Below are positions 48,945-60,000 of a stretch of DNA of 64,000 bases, piece after piece. This stretch comes from Castor canadensis (taxonomy: Eukaryota; Chordata; Mammalia; Rodentia; Castoridae): NCBI RefSeq assembly GCF_047511655.1, contig NC_133397.1, positions 125,081,308 through 125,145,307 on the forward strand, in the 5' to 3' direction. The notes beneath the pieces are model-generated. The model ran no database searches. It had not been told where the DNA came from and worked only from the letters and a program-made list of their open reading frames with translations. The first letter of the stretch is position 1; each line of letters starts with the position of its first letter. The position numbers were made by a program, and so were the translations under genes.

Positions 48945-49345
48945 TTGTTGACAAGGGTTGGATGTGGGAGGTAAAGGGGTAAGGGAGAGAAATGAAAGGG
49001 GTTGAACAGACCAAAATAAAGTATACTCACAGTAGGGATACATAGTGAAACCCCTTTGAGCATCAACTTAAATATTAATAATGAAAGACAGGACTATACA
49101 GTGTGTGTGGGGATATTTGTGGGAGGGGGGAAGAGAATGAAGGAGACTAAGGTGAGGGAATATGTTTGATGGACTTCATATACTTATATGAAATAGAACA
49201 AAGAAACCTCTTGCAATTGGTTTAAGTGGAATGGGGAGGAGGTTGAGGGGGAGAGATAATGGGGGTGTTCTAACCAATGTACAATATAAGCTTAATTGGA
49301 ATTGTCACTATGAATCCCCCCATATAATAAATATTTCCTAAAAAA
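48945..49345 (+). mobile_element. L1 3'UTR, Lx-like, two tail modules in tandem
   Basis: A first tail module ends at 'catagtgaaacccctttgag' (about 49042) with 'aatattaataatgaaa'; then G-rich blocks (49120-49160, 49225-49265) lead to a second tail with 'ggaattgtcactatgaatcc' (about 49299) and 'taataaatatttcc'. Either a UTR with internal duplication or two insertions at one place. Confidence 0.65.
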
Positions 49346-51690
49346 ATTATAAAAAATTTAAAGTTAAAATTATTATATTACCAACAGCAATATTTAATAA
49401 ACCAAAACATAAGTGCAGTACTAGAAGGGTGTGTGATCCTTTCCACCTTCCCACTTTAGATAACAAGAAGGATTTACAAATATTACAACTATTCTATAAT
49501 CTTGAATGGAGAATAAAATCAACATAATAGAGTTGCATAAATTTCTGATCTATTTTGGAAATAGTAAACATCAAATATATCTTACTGATATGTACTGTGC
49601 AAAAAAAGTGGAGAGTCTGGGAGCAATTGGACAAGTGTCACCAGGTTCTCAAGTTCAGAAGAAAAAAAAAAAACTTGTCTTAAACAGGCAGATGGTTCAG
49701 AGCCCTGGACAGTTGCCCAGCTGCAGCTGCTACTGCTGAACCCTGCCTCTCTGTCCCCCCAAAATGTGGTTCTCCTGGCGCACAAATACTAAGTAGTTTG
49801 AAGTCCACTGGGATTTCTGTTAGATGGAGTCTTAGTGACTCCAGACGAGATAAGACCAACTGTCAAATGCACGTTAACTCTGAAAACCTTATGAAAAGCA
49901 AGATTTTCAATCACCTGGACATTTTCATAATACTTTATCTGAATTTTGATATTTTGCATAATAGCCTCAAGAAAAAAGAAAGATTGACTGTATTTCAGGA
50001 AAAGGGAAATGATAATACCAAAAATATTTTTAGTTGAGAGATTTTGCTCTTCACAGACAAAGGGAATTCCTAATTGAAATAATCAAATAGTTTCCTGTGT
50101 TTATATTCACTCTGCAAGGTATTTGAAAAATGTTAAAGGACAAATAGCAGTGAATATTTTAATCGTGAGATGAAAAATATTCAAATTCATTTGTTTAAAC
50201 TGCACAATTCAGGGCATCACCCTTTCAGGATGTCTGAGAAACCACTTCAGACAACCAGCTGTTTTGGTGTTGGTAGTACAAGCTGCTTTCATGACAGCCT
50301 GTACCTCGAAAGGACTAGGAAATTTCAGCACTCTGAGGCAATACCCATAAATCTTATGCAAAATTCAGCAACTAAAGACAGGCTAGCAGCTATGCCTACT
50401 TCCATTTTAAAATGATACCTGATATGTTTAAGTATCAAATACAGCATAGGAATGATCTTCTAAACCTCCAGCTGCAATCATAATAGGATTGTTATTTTGG
50501 TCAATATATCTTTTATCTCCACATATTTGACTGTTCTAAGAAAAAATAAAATCATTGCATATAAGCTTTGTAAACAGAAAAATTACTGTCTTAAAATCCA
50601 TTGCAGAGTGAAGATTGTTACAAAAAATGGCTTTCTTTGTTAACTCAACTAACTACACTATTTTAATCTAATAATAGTGGGTGTACACTTATTCCTATTA
50701 ATAAAACTTTTTAAAAGCAAGATTCTTCTCTTCATTTTAGAATTAAAAAGACAATATAATTTCTTTTCACTCTACTAATTAATTTTTTGGGTATTTAGCA
50801 GCCCATCTACTACAATTCAAAAAAAAAAATAAAGGTTGAGGAGGACCAAGGTTTTCTATAGGTTTTTTTATACAGCATTAAATTAGGGATCCTACCATTA
50901 AATCTAGCATCTTCAGAGTTACCCACTCCACCCTAACTTGGAGCAAGTCTGGATGAAAGTCAGCACTGGTAGTGTCTCTCAGAGCTGCATCCAGTTCCAT
51001 AAGAATGTGAAAATTCTAGAGACCATTAAGTGAATAAGTCAGTTTTCAGGACCACTTTTAAATATAACTCACTTTTACAACTTACCTCTTCTACAAGGGA
51101 GCTTTGAACTGATGACTGTTCTCCATCCAAACAGGGCCTTCATTTTTAGAAACATAGGGATATTTTCTAATATATCTTGAGAAGTGGATGCAACCTGAAG
51201 TCTAGGGAATTAAGTCAGGAAAGCTTGATTTAAGTAAATGTGAGCCTTTTCATTCATAATGACACAGAGATAACTGTAAGTCACATTTGCACTTTCATGT
51301 TTCAGACCTGATTTGATTAATTATTCTAGAATACAGGAATTTCCTTTAAGACAATATAACTAATAGGTTAGAACAGGAAAATAATTCATGTTTCCTACAC
51401 AAGATGTATCCTCTTCCTTCTGTGTCCTCTTGAGATAATCATTGTTATAACATATCTGATTCTCTGAAACTTGTATACAGATTTCTAATTTTTTGATTTA
51501 ATGATGATAGTCAACACTATACTGAAAGGACAGCTTTGAAACCATTGACAAAAAGAGCTAAGCCTCACTTAAGCTCGATGTACTAGCCATCATCTGGTTA
51601 AAGTATTAGAGTAAGAACTTGAACTCAATGTGAGATTTGCATTGCATAATTTTACTCACACACTCAAGTTCAATGACGTACAGGTCAATA
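49346..51690. other. no feature recognised, about 2.3 kb
   Basis: A poly(A) at 49662-49673 and another at 50818-50829. Frames of up to 81 codons without signatures. The stretch 49600-49850 is somewhat GC-richer but unassigned. Confidence 0.45.
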
Positions 51691-51694
51691 ATCA

Positions 51695-52185
51695 GAGAGG
51701 AACAGTAAAAGAAGGAAGTTAAGAAGATGAATACGGTCGATGTACTTCCTATACAAGAAAGAACATAGAATTTTTAAAACTGTTGAAATCACCATAAGAA
51801 GGGGACTAAGGTAGAAAGGAGAAAAGTAGAAGAGGTGAACTATTTCGGGTTATAATACATATATATGTACGTGGAAATGTCTCAAGAAACACCCTGTAGA
51901 GCTACCTTAAACAAACAAAAATGGAGAACAGGAAGGCAGAACAGATCCTTTCTGGAGGGATTGGTCGCAGAGGACATGGGGAAAGGGTGTTGGAGAGTGA
52001 ATATGGCACCAATATTGTGTACACATGCATGTAAATAGAAAAATGAGACCTGTTGAAACTATTCCAGGAATGAGGGGGAGGGGGAATAAAGGAGAATGAT
52101 GGAGGGGGTGAATTCAGTTATGATATATTGTAATAACTTTTATAAATGCCGTAATGTATCCCCAGCATAACAATTAAAAAGGGAG
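51695..52185 (+). mobile_element. L1 3'UTR, 5'-truncated, nearly full UTR
   Basis: Matches the 3'UTR of the 42.4-46.5 kb copy in order: 'aagaaggggactaaggtaga', 'ctgtagagctaccttaaaca', 'gaacaggaaggcagaacaga', 'gagacctgttgaaactattc', gatggagggggtgaattcag (52098-52117), and the terminal 'ccccagcataacaattaaaa'. Tail short. Confidence 0.92.
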
Positions 52186-54690
52186 TAATATTGAATAAAA
52201 ATCCAAAGCGTGCCTTAGTGTAATAACTTAATAATTTAGTTCTGCAGCCTCCCAAATCTGTGACCATGTGAATTACACAGCAGCAAACATAAGATTTATT
52301 TGTGGATACTCGGCCTATGGTGCTAGTTTTAACAAATATGAGGTCTGATTTCTCATTTGGGCTACTTGATGTGATTCGGGAAAAGACATATTCCAAAAAT
52401 GCATGACAATTGCAGTCAGACAACTTGAAGGTATATGACCACAAAGGACTTTAGGTGAAAAGGGACACACATCAGCCATTCTAAAAATCAGCTTCAATAG
52501 CCATTCTCAGCCATTCTCAAAATATCAGCTTTTTCACAAATTCTCTTTTCTCTAGATGTTTACTGATCGCTTTGTCCTGGGGGTGTTGGAACACTATTAT
52601 GTGTTTTAAAACACTGAAGAGATCTCTGTTTCTTGAGTTTCAAGTTCCAAGTTCCATGATTAATGGTGACAACACCACTGTATTCACACCCAGAATTCCA
52701 AATGTGCATCTTGAGTTACAGCTTCTTTCCAATAGGACATTTTTCATGTTTCTTGAAAGCCTAAGCCAAAGTCAAACTTAGATTAAAAAATCTCTCTAAT
52801 TATACAAAACGAATGCCAGAAAATCTGGGAAGCAGAAACTGTCACTAATTCTTGACCCAAAGTTAATCTAAGTTTCTCAGATGGATTGTGTTAATTCCTT
52901 TACTTATTCACAATTTACAATTACCTCATTCATCTTACTGCACTATGTCATGCTCAAGTATTTAGATATTGAAAACTGTCTTGATCTGGACCTGAAAGAA
53001 CATCAGAAAGACTCAGGAAAATCAGGCTGTATTCTTGCATTTGATGATCAAGTAGAAAATACAATTCTGGCCATCCAGATTATAGTCATTCTCCTATAAC
53101 TGTCTAGGCTTTCATCCTTTTCTGCTCCTGCTATAAGAAACCTATTCCTAAAGACAGCCATTCTTATTCTCTTACTTGTACATTCTTCCTACTGCTGGCA
53201 TCAAGAAATCTGAAATCCTTTCATCGCTATCTTGTGTGAACACCAGGCTTCCTGATATCTAGAATTAGAAGCAAACTTTTAAAGATTCTGAGTGGTTTCC
53301 GAACATTCTACTGCCTCATGGAAATCTGTTCTCAGCTTAACTATGCTTGTAGGAAAACTTCCCTTTGTAACTGACATCTTTGAGACCACTATCAAATGTC
53401 TAAATTCTCTATGGTTTGGGGATCACTGAACTATCCTGGGGCAAAAATCCAAATGTTGCTTCTATAAGAGACTAGCCTCATCAACTAGCAGTTATCAAGT
53501 GGAACCAAAGAAAAAGGATCAAAAGTTTCTTGGTTCTTTTTTATTTTAATACCTACTATATTGTTTCATATTTTTGGAGCATTCCATGGAGTCACACAAT
53601 ATCTGAACTTGGCTAATATGAATCTATGACTTTATCTTTCAGCTTTGTTTTTGAAATATAGAATTCATAAAAGAAAAACTTGTCCCCATAAAAAATACCT
53701 ACTTTACCCCAAAATAAAAACAGAAATGGTAGTAAATACATTCGCTTATTCATAAGTCATATCTTCTTTTAAAGCATCATGGTAACATTCTTCAGTTTCT
53801 GTTTTAGAATAATACTTGCTTTTTCCCCTTTGACACTACAGCATCATGGCTTTATGACACAACTGGGCAAGCTTGTTTGTTGTGTTAATATCACAGTTTG
53901 AATGCAGTAAGCCATGAATTCAAAGGAAAGAAACTACAAAGGACCAAAAAGTAAATTGCTGGCTGAAAAACAACCACATCTTGAAGTGGTAATTCAAGTT
54001 TATTTTGTCATCTTTATTAATGATACTCATTATGCTATAGGGTATTACATTACATAAAAGAAGTCATATGTCCCCAACCGTATGTGGATAATGCTGCAAA
54101 TCCATCGGGGGACTCCAGCAATGATGAAAACCACCTGAGCAAAGCCTGAATAGCTCACTTATGCACCAGAACCCAGAATGGAATAATCGCTCTGATTTTA
54201 TATACGTTGGGAATGTATGTATTTATTTTAGTCAGGCATACTAAATGAATACACTTAAAGTGAAACTGTGCAACCTTATAAGACAATCACTGCACATCTC
54301 TGTAGAGGCCCAAATCCCTTCTCTTTTCTGCCCACAAAAGAATCAGGAGTGCCATAAAGAAAAAAAATACACAAATGCATCCTGTCCAAATGACAGAATG
54401 CAATTCCCCCGGTTAGCAATCTAATGGAGCTGGGTCTTACAGCTTTCTGTGCTGTGTGGCAAGAAGACCCAGGGGTGTTCTGTGTCTCTGTGTGCTCCTT
54501 AGGATGGCACTGCAGAGAGGCCTTGCATACTTCTGGGAACCAGAGACACTTTAACACTTTTCCCATCAAAATCTGTGACAGCTTTACGGACTTGGAAAAA
54601 AAAATCATAGGATACATTAGCAAGGATTGAGAAATAACAGCAAAGTGTTCCTTTAGAATGGTAGCAGGCTGCAGTAATTCATGGAAATCA
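52186..54690. other. no feature recognised, about 2.5 kb
   Basis: A local repeat 'cagccattct' at 52475 and 52508 (with neighbouring variants) is the only pattern. Frames at 52118-52444 (minus, 108 codons) and 54276-54623 (minus, 115 codons) show no domain and no splice-site context that I can support. Confidence 0.45.
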
Positions 54691-54694
54691 CAGG

Positions 54695-54905
54695 AATAGA
54701 AGCTAACATTTATTGAATCTTTATTATGCCCTTCACTGGCCTAAGTGCTGCATCTACATCATCTGCTTTAATGCTATGACCCTGTCAGTAGGCACTGTTA
54801 ATAATGTCATGTGCCAGAAGAAGAATATACAGTGTACAATGGTCAATTGGCTAGACTAGGAACCCAATGCCTATAAGCATCAGAGTCTGAGGCCCTATGT
54901 CAGGC
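54695..54905 (-). mobile_element. MIR SINE
   Basis: 'aacatttattgaatctttat' (about 54704), 'cactggcctaagtgctgcat', 'catcatctgctttaatgcta' and 'gtcagtaggcactgttaata' follow a MIR read in reverse. Diverged. Confidence 0.65.
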
Positions 54906-55052
54906 TGGCTCCAAAAGCAGCGCACACAGACCATCTGGAGAATAGTGCTTCTTCCACTATTGCAGAGTGAAAAGTTACACTAAAGGAAGGCTCCTGAGAC
55001 CTGACCCTACACAACAATCTTCTCTCTCATATGGGAACGGAAGACAAATTCA

Positions 55053-55134
55053 TGTTACACTGTATTTCTGCTCCCTGAGTAGCTAGAATTACAGGCATGA
55101 GCTACCAGCACCCGACTGATGTTACACTATATTT
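55053..55134 (-). mobile_element. 52-bp SINE head without tail, flanked by 15-bp direct repeats
   Basis: 55068-55119 is the reverse complement of only the first about 50 nt of the B1-like SINE (ctccctgagtagctagaatt, then 'acaggcatgagctaccagca'). It is flanked by tgttacactgtattt (55053-55067) and tgttacactatattt (55120-55134), 14 of 15 identical. The SINE 3' part and tail are absent, opposite to the usual 5' truncation. Confidence 0.85.
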
Positions 55135-55407
55135 AACCAGGCTCCAAGTTCGCAGAATTCTTAGTTCTTCTAAGATGCCTTCATTTAGCTTCACAAAACT
55201 GAAAACAAAAATCTCTAATGACATCTTTCTAGAAGGTCTCAAAAGGAAAGGAAGATGCAGGAGATTTAGAGTAGAAAAGTAATATCCAAGAGTCTGGGCA
55301 ATGGTCTATGCTTAGAGTTCTGGCTGTTTCTGAGAGATAACCAAGAGGAGAAACACAATGCTTCACACAAACACAGAAAAGCTTCAGAAAGGAGTTTTAA
55401 GACAGAT

Positions 55408-55445
55408 ACACCAGGGCTGGTGGTGTGGTTCAAATGGAAGGCAGG
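55408..55445 (+). mobile_element. ID-type SINE 5' scrap
   Basis: agggctggtggtgtggttca (about 55412) matches the first 20-30 nt of the ID unit; no B-box side follows. Another 3'-truncated SINE fragment 350 bp from the previous one. Short, so chance similarity is possible. Confidence 0.45.
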
Positions 55446-55564
55446 CTGTATTTTTTAAACTGGGTTATGTATATCTATATGGTATAATAACCGAAATGTA
55501 ATGTAAATCATAAACATAAGCCACATATATAACTCATAATTTTCTGGTAGCCACCATTAAAAAG

Positions 55565-55882
55565 AGAGAAGTGGGGGTGCCTCAGGCCTATGATCTTAGC
55601 TACTCAGGAGGCAGAGACTGGGAGGATTGTGGTTCAAATTCAGCCAGAGCAAAAATTTAGGGAGACCCCTTCTCAACCAATAAAAGCTAATGTGCACCTG
55701 CCATCCCAGGGAAGCATAACAGGAGTATCATACTCCATGCCAATCCAGGTGTAAATGTGAGACCCTATTCAAAAATACCTAAATCAAAAAAAGGCTACAG
55801 ACATGGCTCAAGAGGTAGAGTGCCTGTTTGGCAAGCATAAGACCCTGTCCAAACCCTAGTATGAGAGAGAGAGAGAGAGAAG
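55565..55882 (+). mobile_element. composite B1-B1-ID SINE, plus strand
   Basis: First B1-like part: gcctatgatcttagctactc (about 55586) to 'gagacccct'. Second part: 'gtgcacctgccatcccaggg' to 'gtgagaccctattcaaaaat'. Then the ID unit: acatggctcaagaggtagag (55801-55820) to 'ccaaaccctagtatg', ending in a (GA)n tail (55864-55881). This and the one at 57.66 kb show the full architecture most clearly. Confidence 0.92.
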
Positions 55883-55889
55883 GTGAAGT

Positions 55890-56185
55890 TAATTTCAGAA
55901 ATAAATTTTTAGTATTTCCATACATGCATGCAGTAATATACTTGGATCAAATTTACCTCCTCTACTACTCTTTCTAATCATCCTACTATGCTTTTTAAAA
56001 CCATTTTAACAGGTTTTGGTATTCTATTTTCATACAGGTTAAGAAGTACTTTAATCATTTTCATCCCTTCTCACTCCACCCACCGCCACTGGTTCCCACT
56101 CTATTATAGCAAACCAAGTAAGCCAGAGTAAGAAAGACAAATCTTGTGTGTTCTTTCTCATATGCAGAATCTAGACCTAAAGAAA
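55890..56185 (-). mobile_element. older L1 3' end with probable 5' inversion
   Basis: 55893-56110 is the reverse complement of the Lx-like L1 tail (tggatcaaatttacctcctc, about 55943). 56112-56185 then reads forward as the L1 region around the end of ORF2 and start of the 3'UTR ('agccagagtaagaaagacaa', 'ctcatatgcagaatctagac'). Opposite orientation of the 5' and 3' parts fits twin priming, but two independent fragments are not excluded. Confidence 0.6.
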
Positions 56186-56549
56186 TGGCACCAGCAATAT
56201 ATTTTACTTAAGGTATTAAATCCAAAATATTATCCTTTACACATGTCATCAATATATAAAATTATGACATATTTTACATTTTTCTACCATCTTTTAGAAA
56301 TTCATTGTGTCTTACATTTACGTCAAATATTAATTTCAGACTAGCTACATTTCACATGTTCAATAGTCACATGTGACAGATGGTCTTCTTATCGGGATAG
56401 CAAGGAAATAGGTCCTAGGGTCACCTTCTAGACTCTCTTGAGAGGAAGAGGAGAAATTCTAAATTTTCTTTTGGTTTAACAAGTACAGTTCTATAGAACA
56501 GCATTCCATTTGGTGTAATATTACTCTGTGGAATATTTACCTAGAGCTA
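56186..56549. other. no feature recognised
   Basis: AT-rich; 'cacatttcacatgttcaatagtcacatgtg'-like words near 56350 are unassigned. Confidence 0.45.
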
Positions 56550-56745
56550 CTTACATGCCAGGCACTGTTATACGTATACTATACACATTAGGTCACTTAA
56601 AACACCATTTTTAGGAACATTTTTTCAGGTGAGGAACTAGAGATACAGTGCATTCCAATAACTTGCCCAGGGTCTCACAATAAGTGCGAGATATCTGAGA
56701 AAATTAAACTTTGAGTACTTAGGTGCTTAACCGTGGCTCCATTGT
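56550..56745 (-). mobile_element. MIR SINE
   Basis: Starts with catgccaggcactgttatac (about 56555), then 'acattaggtcacttaaaaca', 'ttcaggtgaggaactagaga', and 'ataacttgcccagggtctca': the complement of a MIR with its core well preserved. Confidence 0.82.
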
Positions 56746-57494
56746 AGTAGTTCCTTAGTCATATGCTAATGACATATGCAGTGACAACAATGGTAGCAAT
56801 GAGTGGGGTTCTTGATGAAAATGAGGTGTTCTGATCCTCCTCAGCCTGGCGGGGGCAGGTCTTACAAATCTTCACTGGCTCCTAGTTGTGAATTAAATAA
56901 GACCCAGGCACTTCACTGCAACACTTTGGAGAGTTTTTTTTTTTTTTAAAAGCTTCCCAAATTTCTCTGCATATATTCATGAAGAACACAGCTGCTACCT
57001 TCAGAAGATACTTGGCAGGTAGTAGACAATCCCATAAAAGAAAAATATTGGCTGAGGTGAAGTGCCTTTTGTTCCTTTCTCACTCCGTCTTTTTTATTAC
57101 CTCTCTTACTCCTTTTCTGTGATCATGTTGCATTGCTTTAAAACTTTTGGTAGGCCAATTCCAAAGGCATTGAGGTTTGACAAATGTCCATCATCAAAAT
57201 TTAGAGGTATGGTAAATTGGGCTGAAGAATTAGTGAGAAGTGAGAGAGACTTTCTTCCTGCATAGCTTGATTAATTAGATCCTGTGAAATTCATGTGCAT
57301 ATCAACCCATAACTCCCCTTTTTTCTCCACCTTGCCCAAATACTATACAATGCAAAGTTTAGGAGTTAAGAAAGAGGTTTGCAAAGAAAATGGCCCCCTT
57401 TCATCCATCCATCTAACATTCAGAATTCCTGGTGCCTATTTAGTGCTGATTTTGCTCTCCAAAGCTGTTCATGGCACTCAGTAAATAGAAAAGG
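56746..57494. other. no feature recognised
   Basis: Poly(T) at 56935-56947. No gene or nameable repeat. Confidence 0.5.
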
Positions 57495-58025
57495 GGTGAA
57501 CTTTACTTAGACAAACCTGAGTGCAGTCACTGCTCTATTTACTTAGTAATATTGTGACTTTGGGCATTTCATTAAAACACTCTGAGACTCCATATGTCTT
57601 TGCTAACTGTGAATAATAGCACCTATCTCTCAGAGTTATCACAGAAACCAAGCATGTGCCTGGGTATGGAGGTTCTTGCCTATTTTCCTAGCTACTTAGG
57701 GGGTGGAGATCAGGAGGATCATGGGTAAAAAGTTACCAAGATTCCATCTCAACCAGTAAAAGCAGTGCATGGTGGTGTGTATCTGTCATCCCAGCTACTT
57801 AGGGAGCATAAATATGATTGTGGTCCAGGCTTGGCTGAGCATAAACACAAGACCCTAATGTAAAAATGAAGCAAAAGGTCCTCAAAGCATGGTTCAAGTG
57901 GTAGATCACCAGCTTGGTGAGTGCAAGGCCCTGACATTAAACTTCTAACACCAAAAAAACCAAACCAAAACAAAACTCAAGTAAGTATAAAATGCCCAGC
58001 ACAGTGGCTGGCATGCAATGGTTAG
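57495..58025 (+). mobile_element. MIR SINE split by a composite SINE
   Basis: 57500-57655 reads as a plus-strand MIR ('cctgagtgcagtcactgctc', 'aatattgtgactttgggcat', 'gagttatcacagaaaccaag'). It breaks off where the composite SINE begins and its 3' end reappears as 'taaaatgcccagcacagtgg' (57987-58006). The younger SINE therefore inserted into the MIR. Confidence 0.75.
57656..57972 (+). mobile_element. composite B1-B1-ID SINE nested in MIR
   Basis: B1-like part 1 'cttgcctattttcctagcta', part 2 'gtgtgtatctgtcatcccag' to 'caagaccctaatgtaaaaat', ID unit 'gcatggttcaagtggtagat' (about 57887) to 'cattaaacttctaacacc', and an A-rich tail to about 57972. Confidence 0.9.
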
Positions 58026-59270
58026 TTTTAAAGTGATGAACACTATTGGTATATTTTGTAAGTGAAACCTTTCCCTGGATATTCATTTTATCCAGGACTG
58101 AGACCGTGACTAGATAATAGCCAGAGACGCTACAAGTACCAAGACAGACGAATAGGCACCAGTCTTCAGGTAGTAGCTCTCTTTGAGCAGTGGCACACTA
58201 GTCTTCCAAATTAAGGGAAGACATAACAGAAAAGAAAACACAAGACCCGCATATCAAAATCAATGAAGAGTCTCCCGCTACTCCCAGTGTTCTCCCACTC
58301 GTTCTCAGTAGAGGTGAAGTTCCTTTTGCTGAAGATCTAAAACAACTATTACAGAGCTGAAGAAGACTTTCTTTCCTATAGCCTCTTTCCAAGCCCACAG
58401 GGGTGCTAATGGCCTGATGCAGTATCATAGTCAAGCAAGCATCCTTTCTCTCCAGACCTCTGTGCCCAGGAATTATGTCTAGTTCTAACCTGAAACTGTT
58501 AAGTCACAGTGGACAATCCACACGGGCCTGCCAAACACAACATTTTTCTGATAAATGAGAGTTGAAATGGCAAAGCAGGGAGTTTGTGGTCATTGCTCAT
58601 GCTCAAATAAAAGCCAGATCTATGTTCTGCCCTCTCCTGCTTTGGTGAGTCACAGGAATAGAATGGTCATTTAGAGAAATGGGCCTCCCCCCAGCAAACT
58701 GACAAACTGTGGGAGTGCTAGCCTCTTTTGCAAAGCAGTTTCACCTGCCTAGTTTTTGAGCCATAAGAAGGAGATTTGAGCTCTATGTGTTTTTGATGAT
58801 GGACTTGACAGATTTGTTTCAAGTACCCGTGACATCAGATGAACACATCAACATATGTAGTGCGTGATGTTCTTATCAGAGCACAGAAACCTGCTGATGA
58901 AACGCTGAGAACTGAAGGGCCATAGTGTTGAATGGGTTTAAAAATTCCACAGAAAACCATGAGAGTGGACACCATTTTTTCACCTCTATTTTGCCTTCTA
59001 CTTCAAGTATATCAGTTATAAAACTCTTTAAATTCAACCAGCATAAAGACTAACTAAAGAAGTAAATCTCATTCATTCAGCTCTCACAGTTCAAGAAGCA
59101 TCGAAGACCATGGATGGAAATAACAACAGTGTTTTTTGTTATTGGTGGTGGTGGTTTTTAATTTACACGCTACTGAAAGAAATGGAGACCTATAGCATCC
59201 CAGCAAAATACACTTCGGCTCTAATGAAAAACATTAAACAACAGGACTCCTCATTACCCTATTTCATTCT
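58026..59270. other. no feature recognised
   Basis: Unassigned. A 78-codon minus frame (58198-58434) has no domain. Confidence 0.45.
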
Positions 59271-59274
59271 ACTT

Positions 59275-60000
59275 CATTGAGAAAATCCAGACCATCCAAG
59301 GTGATTTCTACCAACTTTTTACTCCCACACAAACTCCTTATTGCATTCACACGAACTTACCCACCATCCCCCATCTCAGAAGACGAGGTGTCCCTAAGTC
59401 ATGACTATAGTTCTGACTTCTGCCCTCTCCCCACCACTTCTCATAAACACATTTAAAACACTCCAACCTGTTTTCCCTCATTTTCCCACACCTTACAAAA
59501 ATACTCAAGTGTGCTATCTAATAAAAGCTTGCCCTTGGGTCTCACTTTTTTATTTTCACAGATTTTCAGCCAGAGTTCTCAAAAGTTCAGTCTACCCGTC
59601 CTCCTTTCATAGGACTTCACTAGAAGCCACTTGTGTCTTCCCCACTTTGCTGAAAATGTACTTCCCAAACTCACTAACAAATGCCTGATCTCCAAATGCC
59701 ATGGTCATTTTACAATCCCTATCTTATGAAATCTTTAATGCCTTTGTCACTGTTCTTGGAATTCTCTTCTCGTCTCTTACTGCCTGCAGTTCTGAAACTA
59801 CTGTGGTTCTCCTCACGCCTCTCGATGGCTCCTTCTCAGCTTTCCTTCCTGGACTCTTTTCCTCCATCTGCCATTTAAATGTCGATGTTTCCCAGGGTTT
59901 TGGCTGTGCTTCTAGCTGCCTAGCCTCCCCCTGCTCCTGACTGTTTTCTAAATTCCAGATTTCGAGCTGCATCTGTGAGCTATACAACACCTTCAACAAC
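59275..60000 (+). mobile_element. ancient LINE relic, L2-like RT region
   Basis: C/T-rich sequence whose text follows an old LINE: 'gatggctccttctcagcttt' (about 59824) and, at about 59881-59900, tcgatgtttcccagggtttt, which translates near GVPQGS, the reverse-transcriptase motif preceding the catalytic core. Upstream 'ccaaatgccatggtcatttt' fits the same consensus. The family name (L2) is from memory. The 95-, 79- and 65-codon frames here are remnants or noise and do not form an intact protein. Confidence 0.5.

Noticed and set aside
54424..54630. Possible exon on the plus strand (68-codon frame in GC-richer text)
   Set aside because: An opposing frame of 115 codons overlaps it, and I see no supported splice acceptor/donor pair or protein family.
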